Source of the DNA: Hormiphora californensis | Taxonomy: Eukaryota; Ctenophora; Tentaculata; Cydippida; Pleurobrachiidae | Assembly (NCBI GenBank): GCA_020137815.1 | Contig: CM035351.1 | Span: 5,011,792 to 5,075,791, forward strand | Reading direction: 5' to 3' | DNA: 64,000 bases | In this document: positions 11,165 through 22,259 of the stretch, in pieces | Numbering within the stretch: the first letter of the stretch is position 1 | Layout of the letters: the number at the start of each line of letters is the position of its first letter | Translations under genes and position numbers: made by a program | Notes under the pieces: generated by a model | What the model saw: the letters and a program-made list of their open reading frames with translations, nothing else | The model's database searches: none | What the model was told of the DNA's origin: nothing

Positions 11165-11372
11165 TTACTTCGAACGTCCCCCAGGCTCACTCACCCCCCC
11201 CCCCTCCCCACCCCAATAACTTTGACCCCCTGTCTCAACTCTCCTAATAACTTTTCCCCCTGTCATCTCCCCAATAATCTTGTCCCCATGTCTCCCCCTA
11301 TTCCCTAATAATCTTGTCCCTATTGCCCCCCCCCTCCCTCAATAACTTTGTCTCCCTATCAGCTATCCCGCC
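11165..11372 (+). repeat. Pyrimidine-rich degenerate tandem repeat between GTF2H2 and C9orf72-like genes
   Basis: About six units of 30-36 bp share CCAATAACTTTG or CTAATAATCTTGTCCCC followed by CCTGTCTC. The tract ends in TCTCCCTATCAG at 11362, a good 3' splice site 38 nt before the chosen start of the next gene. Confidence 0.6.
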
Positions 11373-11400
11373 TCCTAGTGATGTAACTCCACCAATCACC

Positions 11401-12837
11401 ATGGCGCTCTCAGTGCAATCTTTACAACTGCAAATCAACAACGATGAAGAAGATGAATTCTTAACTCCGCTATCTAGAACACTCGTAGAAGAAAAAGAAC
11501 CTCCGACACTAAACAGAGATGACGAATTCTCGGTTTACACTAACGAAATCAGTAGCATCGACAGAGTGGGGTGTAACTCCAACAAGATACGACACCTCAA
11601 ATCCCTGAGAGAGGTCTCCCTGGCAGTCTTGGCTGTCTGGGATAATATCCTGGGACCTCAGTTGGGGCGATGTTGGGTGAGCCAGGAGGGGGCCAGTAAC
11701 GAACAGGAACTCATCAACTATGTGGTGATGCATGTCCTGAGCTGTGAGATGGAGGATGGGACTGGTAGTAACAGGACAGATGGCCAGAGACGGGAAAAGG
11801 AAAAAGAAAAGAAGTTACTGTTCCTACGCGAGCAACAGCTTGTCTTGTGCTGCATTGAGTTTACCCGGCAGGACGGGAAGAATTGTTGTTTTGCTCTAGT
11901 CTTCCCATACTCACACACTGCTGACAATTCTTCTTCTTCTGATAATGGCGAGGATCCCTTCCTAATCCGTATCTACCCCTTCCTTTCCTCCTACTGTACC
12001 CAAATCATGATGGATAGCCTCGTGTACCGGGGTGCATACAGTACAACCACAGACAACCTGATAACCGAGCTAGACCTAACCATCGCTAACCTCCGAAAAC
12101 ACAATGTAACACGGTATCCAGTACCAGACATTCACATCTCATATTTGGGTAACGCGGCAGATGTTGATTTCCTCAAAAGGGCATTCCAAGCTACCTTCCA
12201 GTGTGAGGGTCTCTGTACCGTTGTGGGGTTAGAGCGGGAGCAGGCTAAGGTGGAATGTATTGCTAAACTTCTCTCCTTCATCATCCCCGCCAACTACAGG
12301 CCAATCAGCGTGGTGTGCAGCCCGGAACACCGGAGACTCCAACGATTCCTCTACCTCCAGGCCCTCACATACGAGAGCTCCACGGCTGAACTGGAAGAGA
12401 AACTACCCTGGGAGGAGATAGTGGCAAATTGCCGGCCCATGGCCATTGTTGATGTCTCAGAACGGACCGTGAGGTGTTCCAATCGGGAGGAATCAGGAGT
12501 TGATAATGGGGTTCGTGTGACCAAGGATAAGGTGGGTCCTCTGGTGAATCTCCTGGTGGATAGAATAGTCCAATTTAGGAGAACCCCCGGTATGCTGACC
12601 AGACTGTGCTCTTTTTCCATCCGGGATATAGAGGGTAGAGCGGACCTTTTTGTTAGTGTCTTCAATAATTATAAGAAGCAGGTCAGGGCATTTGATTGGG
12701 ATGACAGGGACATAGAGATTGTGAAAGCTTGGGCGTGTAAGGTCAGCCCGAAGGTGAAGAGGGGGCTTAGTCGCTCTACACCGAGCACTCCAGTGAACCC
12801 CAAAGCATTTACAGAACTGCAAACTATCCTGAGATGA
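11401..12837 (+). CDS. C9orf72: C9orf72-like DENN-module protein
   Basis: Intronless, about 478 residues from MALSVQSL (human C9orf72 is 481). An upstream in-frame ATG at 11314 lies inside the pyrimidine repeat and before an acceptor-like site, so I reject it. Matches to the family: the N-terminal longin-like LAVLAVWDNILGPQLGRCW; the middle ISYLGNAADVDFLKRAF with CEGLCTVVG; LLSFIIPANYRPIS; and a C-terminal all-helical block. C9orf72 forms a complex with SMCR8 and WDR41 acting on lysosome and autophagy signalling (established for vertebrates). A charged insertion (about 142-160, RREKEKEKK) and a Ser/Asp loop (about 190-200) are lineage-specific. Third gene in the run. Confidence 0.85.
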   Translation: MALSVQSLQLQINNDEEDEFLTPLSRTLVEEKEPPTLNRDDEFSVYTNEISSIDRVGCNSNKIRHLKSLREVSLAVLAVWDNILGPQLGRCWVSQEGASNEQELINYVVMHVLSCEMEDGTGSNRTDGQRREKEKEKKLLFLREQQLVLCCIEFTRQDGKNCCFALVFPYSHTADNSSSSDNGEDPFLIRIYPFLSSYCTQIMMDSLVYRGAYSTTTDNLITELDLTIANLRKHNVTRYPVPDIHISYLGNAADVDFLKRAFQATFQCEGLCTVVGLEREQAKVECIAKLLSFIIPANYRPISVVCSPEHRRLQRFLYLQALTYESSTAELEEKLPWEEIVANCRPMAIVDVSERTVRCSNREESGVDNGVRVTKDKVGPLVNLLVDRIVQFRRTPGMLTRLCSFSIRDIEGRADLFVSVFNNYKKQVRAFDWDDRDIEIVKAWACKVSPKVKRGLSRSTPSTPVNPKAFTELQTILR

Positions 12838-13099
12838 ATGGGCGAATATCATTATGTGCTGGTTACCTGCTAAGGCTATTATATGTAGTCTAAAAGTGTT
12901 TGTTTTTATGTTTTTTAATTTTTTGGAGCTCTTTTATATCAGTGTGAAATTAAATTATATGGTTTGTTTTGAACGGATCTATATTGACATTTTGTGTATT
13001 CCCAGACGTTGTTTTTCCTCATGATAGTTGATACCAAATACTCAATCCCCGTTTTCCTCCAATCTCCAATCAAATAAAATCGCCTATTTTTCAGTCACA

Positions 13100-13907
13100 A
13101 TGCCTCAAGTCGATCCAAAACGAAATTGCGGCCCAGAAGACGCTTACGAGCCACCTATTTTACGTCCCACCAAAACCAAAGATCAGCTCCCAGAGGTTGA
13201 GGAGAAACCTCGGCCTGATGGCCGGCGGAACGACCAACTCCGTCCATTTTACATGAAGACAGGTATCATCACCAAGGCCCAGGGGTCAGTATACATTGAA
13301 CAGGGACAGACGAAGGTAGTAGCTGCTGTTTATGGGCCTAAAGAGGTTCTGAAGAGAGAGGACTTTTCTCTGAAGGGTAAAGTTATGTGCGAGTTCAAAT
13401 ACATGCCCTTCTCCCGTGCCGCAACCTACTCAGAACCACGGCAGACTTTCGAAGAAAAGGTCATTTCCAAGACAATTAGCAGAAGCTATGGAGGGAGTTA
13501 TTATACTGTCCAAGTTTCCTAAAAGTGAAGTTTTGATATCAATACAGATGATCGAGGATGATGGGGGTACCCTATCCTTAGCCATGACGGCTGCATCAGT
13601 AGCGCTCATCGATGCTAAAATAGAGGTCCGGGACCTGGTTATTGGCTGTACTATCAGGTTTTATAACGGTGGAAGAATCCTGGTGGATCCCACGGCTGAA
13701 GAGGAACACACTAAGACGAGTGAGGGGGCAGGGTTCCACTTGGCCGTCATGCCATCACTATCCCAGGTGACGGCCCTAAAACAGGCTGGGAAGATTGAAC
13801 AGGGCCAGGCAAGGGAGTGTATTGAGGCGTGCTGGGAAGGGTGTCTCAGGATAGCAACAGCGGTTAAGAAACTCCTTGAGGAGACTTTGGGAGAGCAACC
13901 GGGATAA
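13100..13907 (+). CDS. EXOSC6: Exosome subunit EXOSC6/Mtr3, with one +1 frame break
   Basis: RNase PH-like exosome ring subunit. The first frame (13100-13485) gives the N-terminal half: RPDGRRNDQLRPFYMKTG, GSVYIEQGQTKVVAAVYGPK and CEFKYMPFSRA. The second frame gives LAEAMEGVIILSKFPKSEV, IEDDGGTLSLAMTAASVAL and VIGCTIRFYNGGRILVDPT. Alignment to human EXOSC6 has no gap if exactly one base is skipped near 13482 (after EEKVISK), giving 268 residues against 272. I cannot tell whether the extra base is sequence error, a real mutation or programmed frameshifting. The start follows TATTTTTCAG by 5 nt. It lies 262 bp after the C9orf72-like stop. Confidence 0.88.
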
Positions 13908-14106
13908 TTATATGGTGATCTAGTGTGTTTTATGTTAAATTATTATTCAGTTTTTATCAAGTTTTACCACACAACGGAATGAGATACAGTGTTTTTGATT
14001 GGACCGAAACAGTTCACTACCATTTTCCCAAATTGCGTCCAAATTTCCTAGCAGCACCCTACAAATATCCGACTAACATGGTTGAAAGATGATCTGATGG
14101 TTGCTA

Positions 14107-16307
14107 ATGGGTGATGCCCGCAAGGTATGCTTTCTCCTAAACGTTCCTCCCGCCGGTTCCAGCACTGTTCCTCACACCGGTTCCAGTACCTCCCAGCTTC
14201 ATCTCTTGGTTACCCGGCTACTGCTCTGCTACTGCTACAAACATGAACAGGTGAGATTTCCACTCAAATCTCCTTTTTTTATCCCCCTTTCAACAAAATC
14301 TCCAAATGCTATTTGCATACAAATTGTTTCTGACAACTGTCCCTTCAACTCATTCTGATACATCTTCTCCCCTCAGATTGGGTACTAAATTAAAATTCCA
14401 CTAAATCTAACTCCCCCTTGCCTTGTTCAACCCTCTCTTTCCACGCATTATAACAAACTCCATCCATCCAGGTTGAGTGGGCGTACCACTTATTCAGATC
14501 GTCTGTCCTGGACATATCCTATCGAAAGATCACATCTAACCCCATATCTGTCAAGTCTACTGACAAGCTCCTAACCGACATGCAGCAGTTTAACCCACCA
14601 GGGGCTGGGAGTGGGGCTGCTAGGGGCTGGGAGGAGGCACTGTCTCTCCTGATCTCTGGGCTACCTTGGGATAAGGATGAGGATCATGTGACCATGATAC
14701 TAGTCACATCTTCACTCCCACCTTTCAGGTAACACAAATAGTCACACCCCTTCACTCCCACCTTTCAGGTAACACAAATAGTCACACCCCTTTACTCCCA
14801 GCTTTCAGGTTTATTACAAATACATTAATTTGGGAAGAGGGGGCTGTTCCCAAAGGCCCCGAGTTATTGAATAGTTGTAGGACCTGAGTAAAGTAGTTGA
14901 GACGGAGGAATTATATTTCCATAAATGGCAAAATCATGTCCCTTCTCTTGATTGGTGAATGGTGTTTCTAACAAATAAAATTGAAAGCTCTTTCTTCCTC
15001 TCTCACCCCTAGCCTGGTTTCTTCATCTCTCTCCTCCCTAGCCTGGTTTCTTTATCTCTCTCACTCCCCCTAGCCTGGCTTCTTCCTCTCTCACTCCCCC
15101 TAGCTAAGTTTGTTCCTCTCACGGCTCACCCCCTCCATAGCCTGGATTTTTACCCCTTGCTCTTGTTTCAGTGAGCGAATAAAAAGTATTCTGTCGGGGG
15201 TGGGCAAGAATCTAAACCTTATTGTGGTGGATACCTCTCCCCTCGTCCCCGATACCTCGCCCATTACACGTGATCAGTGTAGAAAGGTATTACACAGGAA
15301 GACCTCGCTTGTACCCACTGAGTACCTTCTCTCTGATGTATCACACCTTATCTTCAGACAAGCATTCCAGTAAGTACTGTCCTAGATTAATTAACCGATT
15401 TATTGATTACTTGATTAAGTTATTGATCAATTAATTACTTCATTAATTAATCAATTAATCAAGATCAAAAAGCGCGAGTGACACCCCGCCAGCGAGTGGA
15501 GTTTTGATTGATTGATTGAAATCTAAGTGTTGTTCCTTTTTGATTAAATTAGGATCCTAACGGATCTTATCAAGTTATCTATTCACCTTCCAGGTGGTAC
15601 CTAACAGGAGATACAGTAGGCAGTTTCCAGATACCACCCGTAACAGATGGTGACCTGAGTACCTTTGACCTCCTCCTTACACCCATGACATCGGACAGCC
15701 GTCCTCCCTTCCTATCCCTCACCCAAATCTCACCCCCATCACCATCTCCCTTCCTCACCCACAAGGGCTGCTACTGGGTGTCTCTGCAGCCCAGAGACGG
15801 GTTCAATCAAGAATTTACCGGGCTACCAGAAATGAAGATATGGTTGCAGACTGATACCGGTGTGGTGTATCAACTAGAGATGGTTTCTGGTAGTTTAGGG
15901 GTGTTACAACAAGCAGATAATGAGGCCCCGGAACATGCCCCGGAACATGGGACTCTGGATCAGCCTAGTATCGAGGGAGATGGTGGTATGATTCTATTGG
16001 AGGAAGGTACTGGTGAGGTAATGACGTCCTTCCACCCGGTTGAGCCATCTTCAGACTCGGAGCTGTACCAACAACTCATCACCTCCCTACGGTTAGTTGG
16101 GGCAAATGGAAACAAGTGATATTAATCACTACAAATAATAGTGGCAAGATGATCAAAAGGAGACAGAAACAAAAAATAATATATTCCCTCTTCTTCAGAG
16201 ATGATCTGATAATATCGGTTGGAATTGAGGAGCAGCAAATGCTTTCTAGTATTGTAGAGTTCCATAAAACGAAAACTGAACAACCTCCTGTTACAACAAA
16301 GGTAGTG

Positions 16308-16403
<96 letters not shown>

Positions 16404-19400
16404 ACTCTCTCTCTCTCCTCTCTCTCTCTCTATATATCTCTCTCTCTCTCTCTATATCTCTCTCTCTCTCTCTCCACATCAGGTGACACCTGTAAAGCTC
16501 GATTGCATCTCTGAGGAGATAGAAGACGCACTACCCGAGTTACCCCCTCCTACCTGTACCACAGAAGAAGCAATGCGGGAAAGTGAGGAGAGATCTGTAT
16601 CACGTTCTTACCTCGTTTCCCTTGTCCGAAAGTACCAGAAAGACCTCCGGGAGGAGTTGAGCTGTCCGGGAGAGCTAAAGAAACAGTGGTCGGGAGAGCA
16701 GCTTGTAAAAGTTCACCGAATCCAAGTGGTCCTCCATGTTGTCTGGTTTTGTGACTTTACTGATAAAGAGGAGGGTAGGGAGAAGACTCAGGATGGAATG
16801 TTGGCACTGTTGAGATCACTCTCTTTCCTGACTTCGCCCAAGGAGATGTTTCTGTTTTTGAATGATCAGGTAATCGATAGTTCAGATTGAGAAAGAGGGG
16901 AGAGAGACTGAGAGAGAGGGTCGGAAAACAGCTACCGGTGCGGTGAACAAATGATAAATTATAGTTAAAGATCCTTTCCCTCACCTAGGTAGTTGAGGAA
17001 TTTCACGAAGACTGTCCCAACTTGTTGAAAGAGATCTACGAAGAGGGATTTTTAACCGATGCACCCGATATTCTCAATAAATCCTACATTGATTGTCTCT
17101 CTGTCAGTAGCTCTGTTCTCTCTGTGAAGGTGAGAGCTCGATATTATCGATAAAATATTTAATATCACCGCTGATATATATATCAGTGGTGATATTAAAT
17201 ATTTTATCGATCATATATATATAATATGCTAAATAGCTCCCTTAGATATCTCGAAATATTTCCCTTTTTGTTCTCTCATCCTTCTAGAACATTGTAATTG
17301 CTCTACATTTCTTATATTCTAGAATCTAACTTTGATGGTATCCCTTCGGCCTTCTCCTAAATTCAACCCGCCGCCCTTTATATGAGAAGTGATGGAACAA
17401 TAATAATAAGAAGATCTCTGTACAGAACTCTCTAGTTTGAATTCCTTGTTTCACTTAGATAAGTTCGAACAAGTTAAACAGCAAGGAGATTCACCAAACC
17501 AGGTTAACCGTCACCCCTTAATCGTCCCAGGTTGATGCAGCACCCTCTATTCTGCGAGGACACAACCTCCTCCCAATCTTCCTCCGTGGCGGGCATGCCC
17601 TCAGTCCCAGGGCCAGGGTCGGAGGTGGATGGATCAGACATCTACCCAGAAGGGATCTTTCTCAATTTCTGTACCATCGGAAGGGGAAGAAGAAGAAGAG
17701 ACGAAGGTTGCTTTCAATAACACCTGACAGGATTGCCGCTAAAGTGTGTAGTGAGAAACAGGTATGTATGAGAGGGGCAAGAGTTATTTACAGCTTAACT
17801 CACAAAAGTTGGCTCTTCAGATGTGTCTTAAGGGTACACCTCGGCAAAATTTTTGTCGAGTGCCCGCTTAGCTCTTCATATGGGGTTGTAGGGCATACCA
17901 AGCCGACCTCAAATATGCAATTTTAGCCCTTAACTCGAATTCATATTTTTGCTGCAGCCCCTCAAAGTTTGACCCTAAAAACCGGTTTTTAAGGTCCCTA
18001 AATTTTATTTTTAGGGCTAGAAAGTTGAAAATTTAGGGATTCATAGAGGATACCAAGGTGTATAGCTCAAACAGAAATTTTTTGAAATGGAGCTCAATTT
18101 TTTGTCTGAGACTATTTTACTTTTTTTGACTTTGAGGCCATATTTGGACATGTTACTATGGACCGTTAAGGCTAAAAATTGGATATTTGGTGCTCCTAAC
18201 AATTGTCAAAGTAGCCACAAATTTCAAAAAATTTCTGTTTGAGCTATACACCTTGGTATCCTCTATGAATCCCTAAATTTTCAGCTTTCTAGCCCTAAAA
18301 ATAAAATTTAGGGACCTTAAAAACCGGTTTTTAGGGTCAAACTTTGAGGGGCTGCAGCAAAAATATGAATTCGAGTTAAGGGCTAAAATTGCATATTTGA
18401 GGTCGGCTTGGTATGCCCTACAACCCCATATGAAGAGCTAAGCGGGCACTCGACAAAAATTTTGCCGAGGTGTACCCTTAATAAGGGACAGAACTTTGTT
18501 TTTAACTCATTAATCAATCGCAGGGCATTCGACATCTCTCGAGGGAGACCCCTCCCACAGATGAGAGACACAACTCGAAGCGGCGGAAACTAACCCGGAA
18601 AAACTCTGTCATGGACACTCCTCTTAAGAAACAGGTGCGTACGTATGCTATGCGTGTCTGTGTTAATGCCTGTGTGACGTCATCTATCATCTCTCATGAT
18701 AATGATATTTGGTCAATGTGCAATGATCTAGTCGCGTTCTTTAAACCCCCCTCCCCCATTATTTCCACCAGGGAAAGCACTTTGGAGGAGAGACAGTACC
18801 CCCACCCGCTGTGATTGCAGTTACACCCCAGAAGAACAGCCACAACATCATCCACGAATCACCACTCCGAGGCAACGCATCTTCCTTCTTCGGGAGCCAG
18901 ACCCAACCATCATCCCTACAATCATTTGTCGTTAAAGATGGCTTCAAAACTCCCACTCGGCCCTCTCCCAGAATGCTCAGAAGGACACCCTCAACAGATG
19001 ATGTCAGGGCAGGCAACTCATCCCCCGGCACTCCCTCTAGACGACACCACACCTCTCTATTCCAGAACAACAAGAGCAGCAAGAACAATTACAACTCCCC
19101 GGTTAGGTTGTTGTTTGCTAGTCCCAGTAAGGGTGATTATATTGCCAAGATATCGCCTGGTGGTGGATCACCAAGGTGTGACAAAGAGAACCTCCATAAA
19201 CAGAACCTCTTCCCCAGTGGGGATAGGGCTGGTGGGACATTGTTGGAGCGGAGGACCTAGTTTTGCAGAGAGGATATCGCATGCCATTGAGCTGACCCGA
19301 TCCTCTCCCCCGCACGAAGGGGAGGATGGTGGGGGGACGTTTAATATCCAGTCAGCGGGTGGGTTCATGAGACTCCTAGAGGATTCCAGTTCATATGGTT

Positions 19401-20647
19401 TTGATACCGCTGTGCCAGCTGCTAAACTAAAACGTGATTCAGATTCCGGATCGGATGTCAGTAGTGTGTCATCATGTTACAAGGGTATCCTAAAATCTCC
19501 CTTCCTAAAACGTCGGCGGAACAGCGAGAGGAGGGTTAGTTTCTCTCTGGACACAACTGCTGCACTAGATCTGAATACCTCTGATATAGATGAGTTCCAT
19601 GGTGGGGGCAGTAATATTACAACCCTGCTGGACCTGGTGGATGGGTCCATTAAACAAGATGAGGAGAGAGAGGCCAGGTTTAGTGGTGAGGATATTACAG
19701 AGAATATGATAGCGGGGATAGGAGCCAGTGGAGAGGGTGTAACAGAACCCGCAATCAGTGGTGGTGAGGACAAAACAATGACAGCTAGTAGTTCAGCAGA
19801 TAAGATAGTTCCAGAGATAGGGTCCAGTGGTATAGTTCCAGAGATATCGGCCACTGTCCGAGAGGGCACAGCAGATCCAACTGGAGAGGACACAGTAGAC
19901 CCGACTGTAGCTGACACAGCAGACCCCACTGGAGAGGCTATGATAACAGAGACAGAGGTTAGGAACTGTAGCATTGAAGATATGGAGGTGACCGAGGAAG
20001 GTCCGGAGATAACAGCTAGTGATGCAGAGATGGCAACTAGTGGTGCAGAGATACCAGTTGGTGCTCCAGATATAGCAGCTAGTGCTCCAGAGATGGCAAC
20101 TAGTGGTCCAGAACTAGTAGTTAGTGAGGACAGAATGGAAATATCAAAACTAGATACACCAGCAGGTTCTCCTACCACTGTCGCATGTAAAGAGGTTGAG
20201 GAGCCCTCGGTAACTCCTGAAACAAGTACGGTTACTAGTTCCACTGAACCTAAAACACTACTTGATCTAGTGGAAGATCCACCAACTCAGAGAAGAGAAG
20301 AGAGGACTGGTGAGATTAATGAAGATCTAAGACAGCGTGAGGAAATTAGCAGGGTAGATCAGGGTACTGACAACAATCAGGGCAACAATCGTCCTGAGAT
20401 TAAAAGAGACGATCAGGCTTCTCTCCAGGATCTCGTAGCGGCTATTGATCAGATCGAGGACACTGGGATTCAGGCAGGAGACCAAACTGGGCCAATAATT
20501 TCAGCAAATCTCCAGACAGAGGGCAGTTCCCGGGATAGTACCGGGATGGAGGTGGACAGGAGTGTTCAGGATGGGGTTACCATTGTTCATAGCAGGATCA
20601 GGGGCAGGGATATCCTGACTTTTAGGACGGTTTTCAAGAGAGAATAG
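14107..20647 (+). CDS. TICRR: Treslin/TICRR-like replication-initiation protein, 10 exons
   Basis: Exons: 14107..14250, 14472..14728, 15172..15369, 15594..16091, 16199..16301, 16483..16869, 16989..17129, 17531..17761, 18524..18635, 18772..20647. Phases fit throughout except for single extra bases in exon 9 (A-run near 18601) and exon 10 (near 19245). Skipping both gives about 1,314 residues. Family-like features: N-terminal VCFLLNVPPAG with VEWAYHLFRS; NLNLIVVDTSPLVPD; a middle domain with WYLTGDTVGSFQIPP; YLVSLVRKYQKDLREELSC; a basic NSKRRKLTRK patch beside an ETPP CDK-type site; and SPVRLLFASPSKGD, similar to human Treslin. The C-terminus is long, acidic and disordered. Treslin binds TopBP1 after CDK phosphorylation to load Cdc45 (known). 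Exon 8 has competing open frames and is the least certain. Confidence 0.72.
14706..14815 (+). repeat. 42-bp tandem triplication covering a 5' splice site
   Basis: Three copies of CTTCACTCCCACCTTTCAG followed by GTAACACAAATAGTCACACC recreate the exon 2/intron 2 boundary of the Treslin-like gene. The third copy has a T and a G change and loses GTAACA. Confidence 0.75.
14990..15120 (+). repeat. Tandem CCCCTAGCCTGGTTTCTTC repeat
   Basis: Four imperfect units of about 35 bp in intron 2 of the Treslin-like gene, each ending in a CTAG acceptor-like word. The true acceptor (TCTTGTTTCAG) is further on at 15171. Confidence 0.55.
16308..16474 (+). repeat. (CT)n microsatellite
   Basis: A nearly pure CT run with a few TATATC interruptions fills most of intron 5 of the Treslin-like gene and serves as its polypyrimidine tract. 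Confidence 0.9.
17146..17211. repeat. 66-bp palindrome, 33-bp stem with no loop
   Basis: ATCGATAAAATATTTAATAT reads into its own reverse complement ending at 17211, with one mismatch (CACCGCTG against CAGTGGTG). It is in intron 7 of the Treslin-like gene. It could be a miniature transposon or a cruciform-prone site. Confidence 0.8.
17832..18477. mobile_element. Foldback MITE with TTAA target duplication (646 bp)
   Basis: Ends GGGTACACCTCGGCAAAATT and complement are flanked by TTAA on both sides (17828-17831, 18478-18481), the target typical of piggyBac-type transposition. Arms are about 250-300 bp. The inner words CAAATATGCAATTT and GAATTCATATTTTTGCT are shared with the larger element at 44339-45730. 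It lies in intron 8 of the Treslin-like gene. Confidence 0.8.
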
Positions 20648-21097
20648 GGACAGGGATATCCTGACTTTTAGGACGGTTTTCAAGAGAGAGTAGTGTGGAA
20701 ATGACACAGTTGGTTAGACAGGTTCGGCCTTTGATAGGAATTTCAATTTTAACCTTATTACTTATTATTGCGTTATTTTTATTACTCTAAGTTACTAAAA
20801 GTGCTGCGTATTATTGTGAAACTAACCCCCCCCCCTTCCCTACTACCCTGCATACCCTAAACCACAATTTGTCCTCAGATGAAAAGTAATAAACCTGTTA
20901 AATCGTGTGAACATTCCGTCAAACCTAGAACTCACTAATTCCGCGGTCAGTCTCCTTCAACCTATGGCCCGTTTCTGTCCAATGATATCCCAACCACCTA
21001 CTTATTACTCTCTAAAATCTCTAAACTTCCTAAAAGTTTTAAACTTCCTAAACTCTTTCTGCTTCACTCATTCACGCTCCCTTTAGGACGTCAATTC

Positions 21098-21942
21098 ATG
21101 ACTGAGCCTCCAGCCAAGCGCCAAGCTCGATGCATCGACGACTATTGTGAGGATCTACGTGCTCTGCTTGTGAAGAGTCCAGACTTCTGGGATTACAAAG
21201 CTATAGAGAAAGTTCTCAATGAAATTTCTCGATTTTACTGCAGAGCTTGGAAAAAGGTTGAGGAGCTAAAAAATTCCACCTTTAAATACTCGATTCCCAT
21301 CCTGATTTCTCGGTGAAAATCCTCGGGGAGGAAGGGGCACCAGGGGTGGAGGTTAGCGAACAAGATCTGTCATCTCTCATTCTGAAAAGCATGCTTGCTT
21401 CAAGTTTTGAGGAAGGTCGAACCCGAACCATGACCGTTCCCTCAGCCCCTCAGCGTATCTTGGAGGCCCTCAAGCTGATTCTGGGTGAGGATGGAAAGGG
21501 TGTTGAAGAACATGCAACTCTGAAGGAGGTCTGGGAGTGGATGTTGCCATGGGCAACCATGTACCAGGTTGACGGAGTGTTCAAATACCTTGTAGCAGCG
21601 ATGAGCGAGAAGAAAGATGCTACGATGTCCGATGAGTGGACGGTTGAGTTTGCGATTAGGAGCAAACATCTAATGTTGACATCTGACAGATTTCTTCTTA
21701 TTGAAACCCTAAACCTACCACCTCAGAAACTCATCTTTGGAATAAATGAACTTTGCAACGCAATAAAGTTTAAGAAGGACTATCTCGTTAACATTATCCG
21801 TTATTTCTGCGACCAACAGTGTTCTGATTTGGATGGACGTGAGCTAGTTCCTAATATTCGTCTACCTGACAGGAGCAGCGATACTTATTTTAATCAGCCT
21901 AATTGCTATTTTGGGGAAAGTGAAGATAATGACTCTGAATAG
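21098..21942 (+). CDS. BTB/POZ-like protein, with one frame break
   Basis: Two overlapping open frames (21098-21315 and 21286-21942) make one 281-residue protein if a single base is missing near the TTTAAA at 21281-21286. This is the only break in the window that is not +1. The N-terminal 55 residues are helical and charged (CIDDYCEDLRALL). FSVKILGEEG, the segment after VTVPS-like TMTVPSAPQRILEALKLIL, and EVWEWMLPWATMYQVDGVFKYL follow the spacing of a degenerate BTB fold with a C-terminal helical extension. The C-terminus is acidic (FGESEDNDSE). No catalytic motif is seen. The partner is unknown. The start follows CTCCCTTTAG by 11 nt. Sixth gene of the plus-strand run. Confidence 0.6.
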
Positions 21943-22259
21943 GAGGGGGGACACTGGTATTATCATTGATAACAGAATGTTGGACAATTTTGTTTTTAAA
22001 ACCAATTTTATTCACAGAATGGTTAGCTATCTTTTTTAATCTATTTTCTATTTTTTTAGCCTTTATTGTCGTGTATTGACGTTTTATCAATTTATCAATT
22101 TATCTATCAATTATTTTTACAGCCTTAAACTGTATTTTTAATCGACTAATTTCTTAGAAGCGGTAGCAATCCCCCTCGCCTACAAAACCCAAAACTCAGC
22201 CTCCATAACTGTGAAACTAAATTAATTAACGATTATAATCCCTTCCCTGTTGTAGGATA

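Noticed and set aside
11314-11400. Upstream in-frame ATG extending the C9orf72-like protein by 29 residues
   Set aside because: It lies inside a pyrimidine-rich tandem repeat and before a strong acceptor at 11362. The encoded residues are low complexity and the family aligns from MALSVQSL onwards.
19477-20244. 255-codon minus-strand frame
   Set aside because: It is the antisense shadow of the acidic Treslin-like C-terminal exon.
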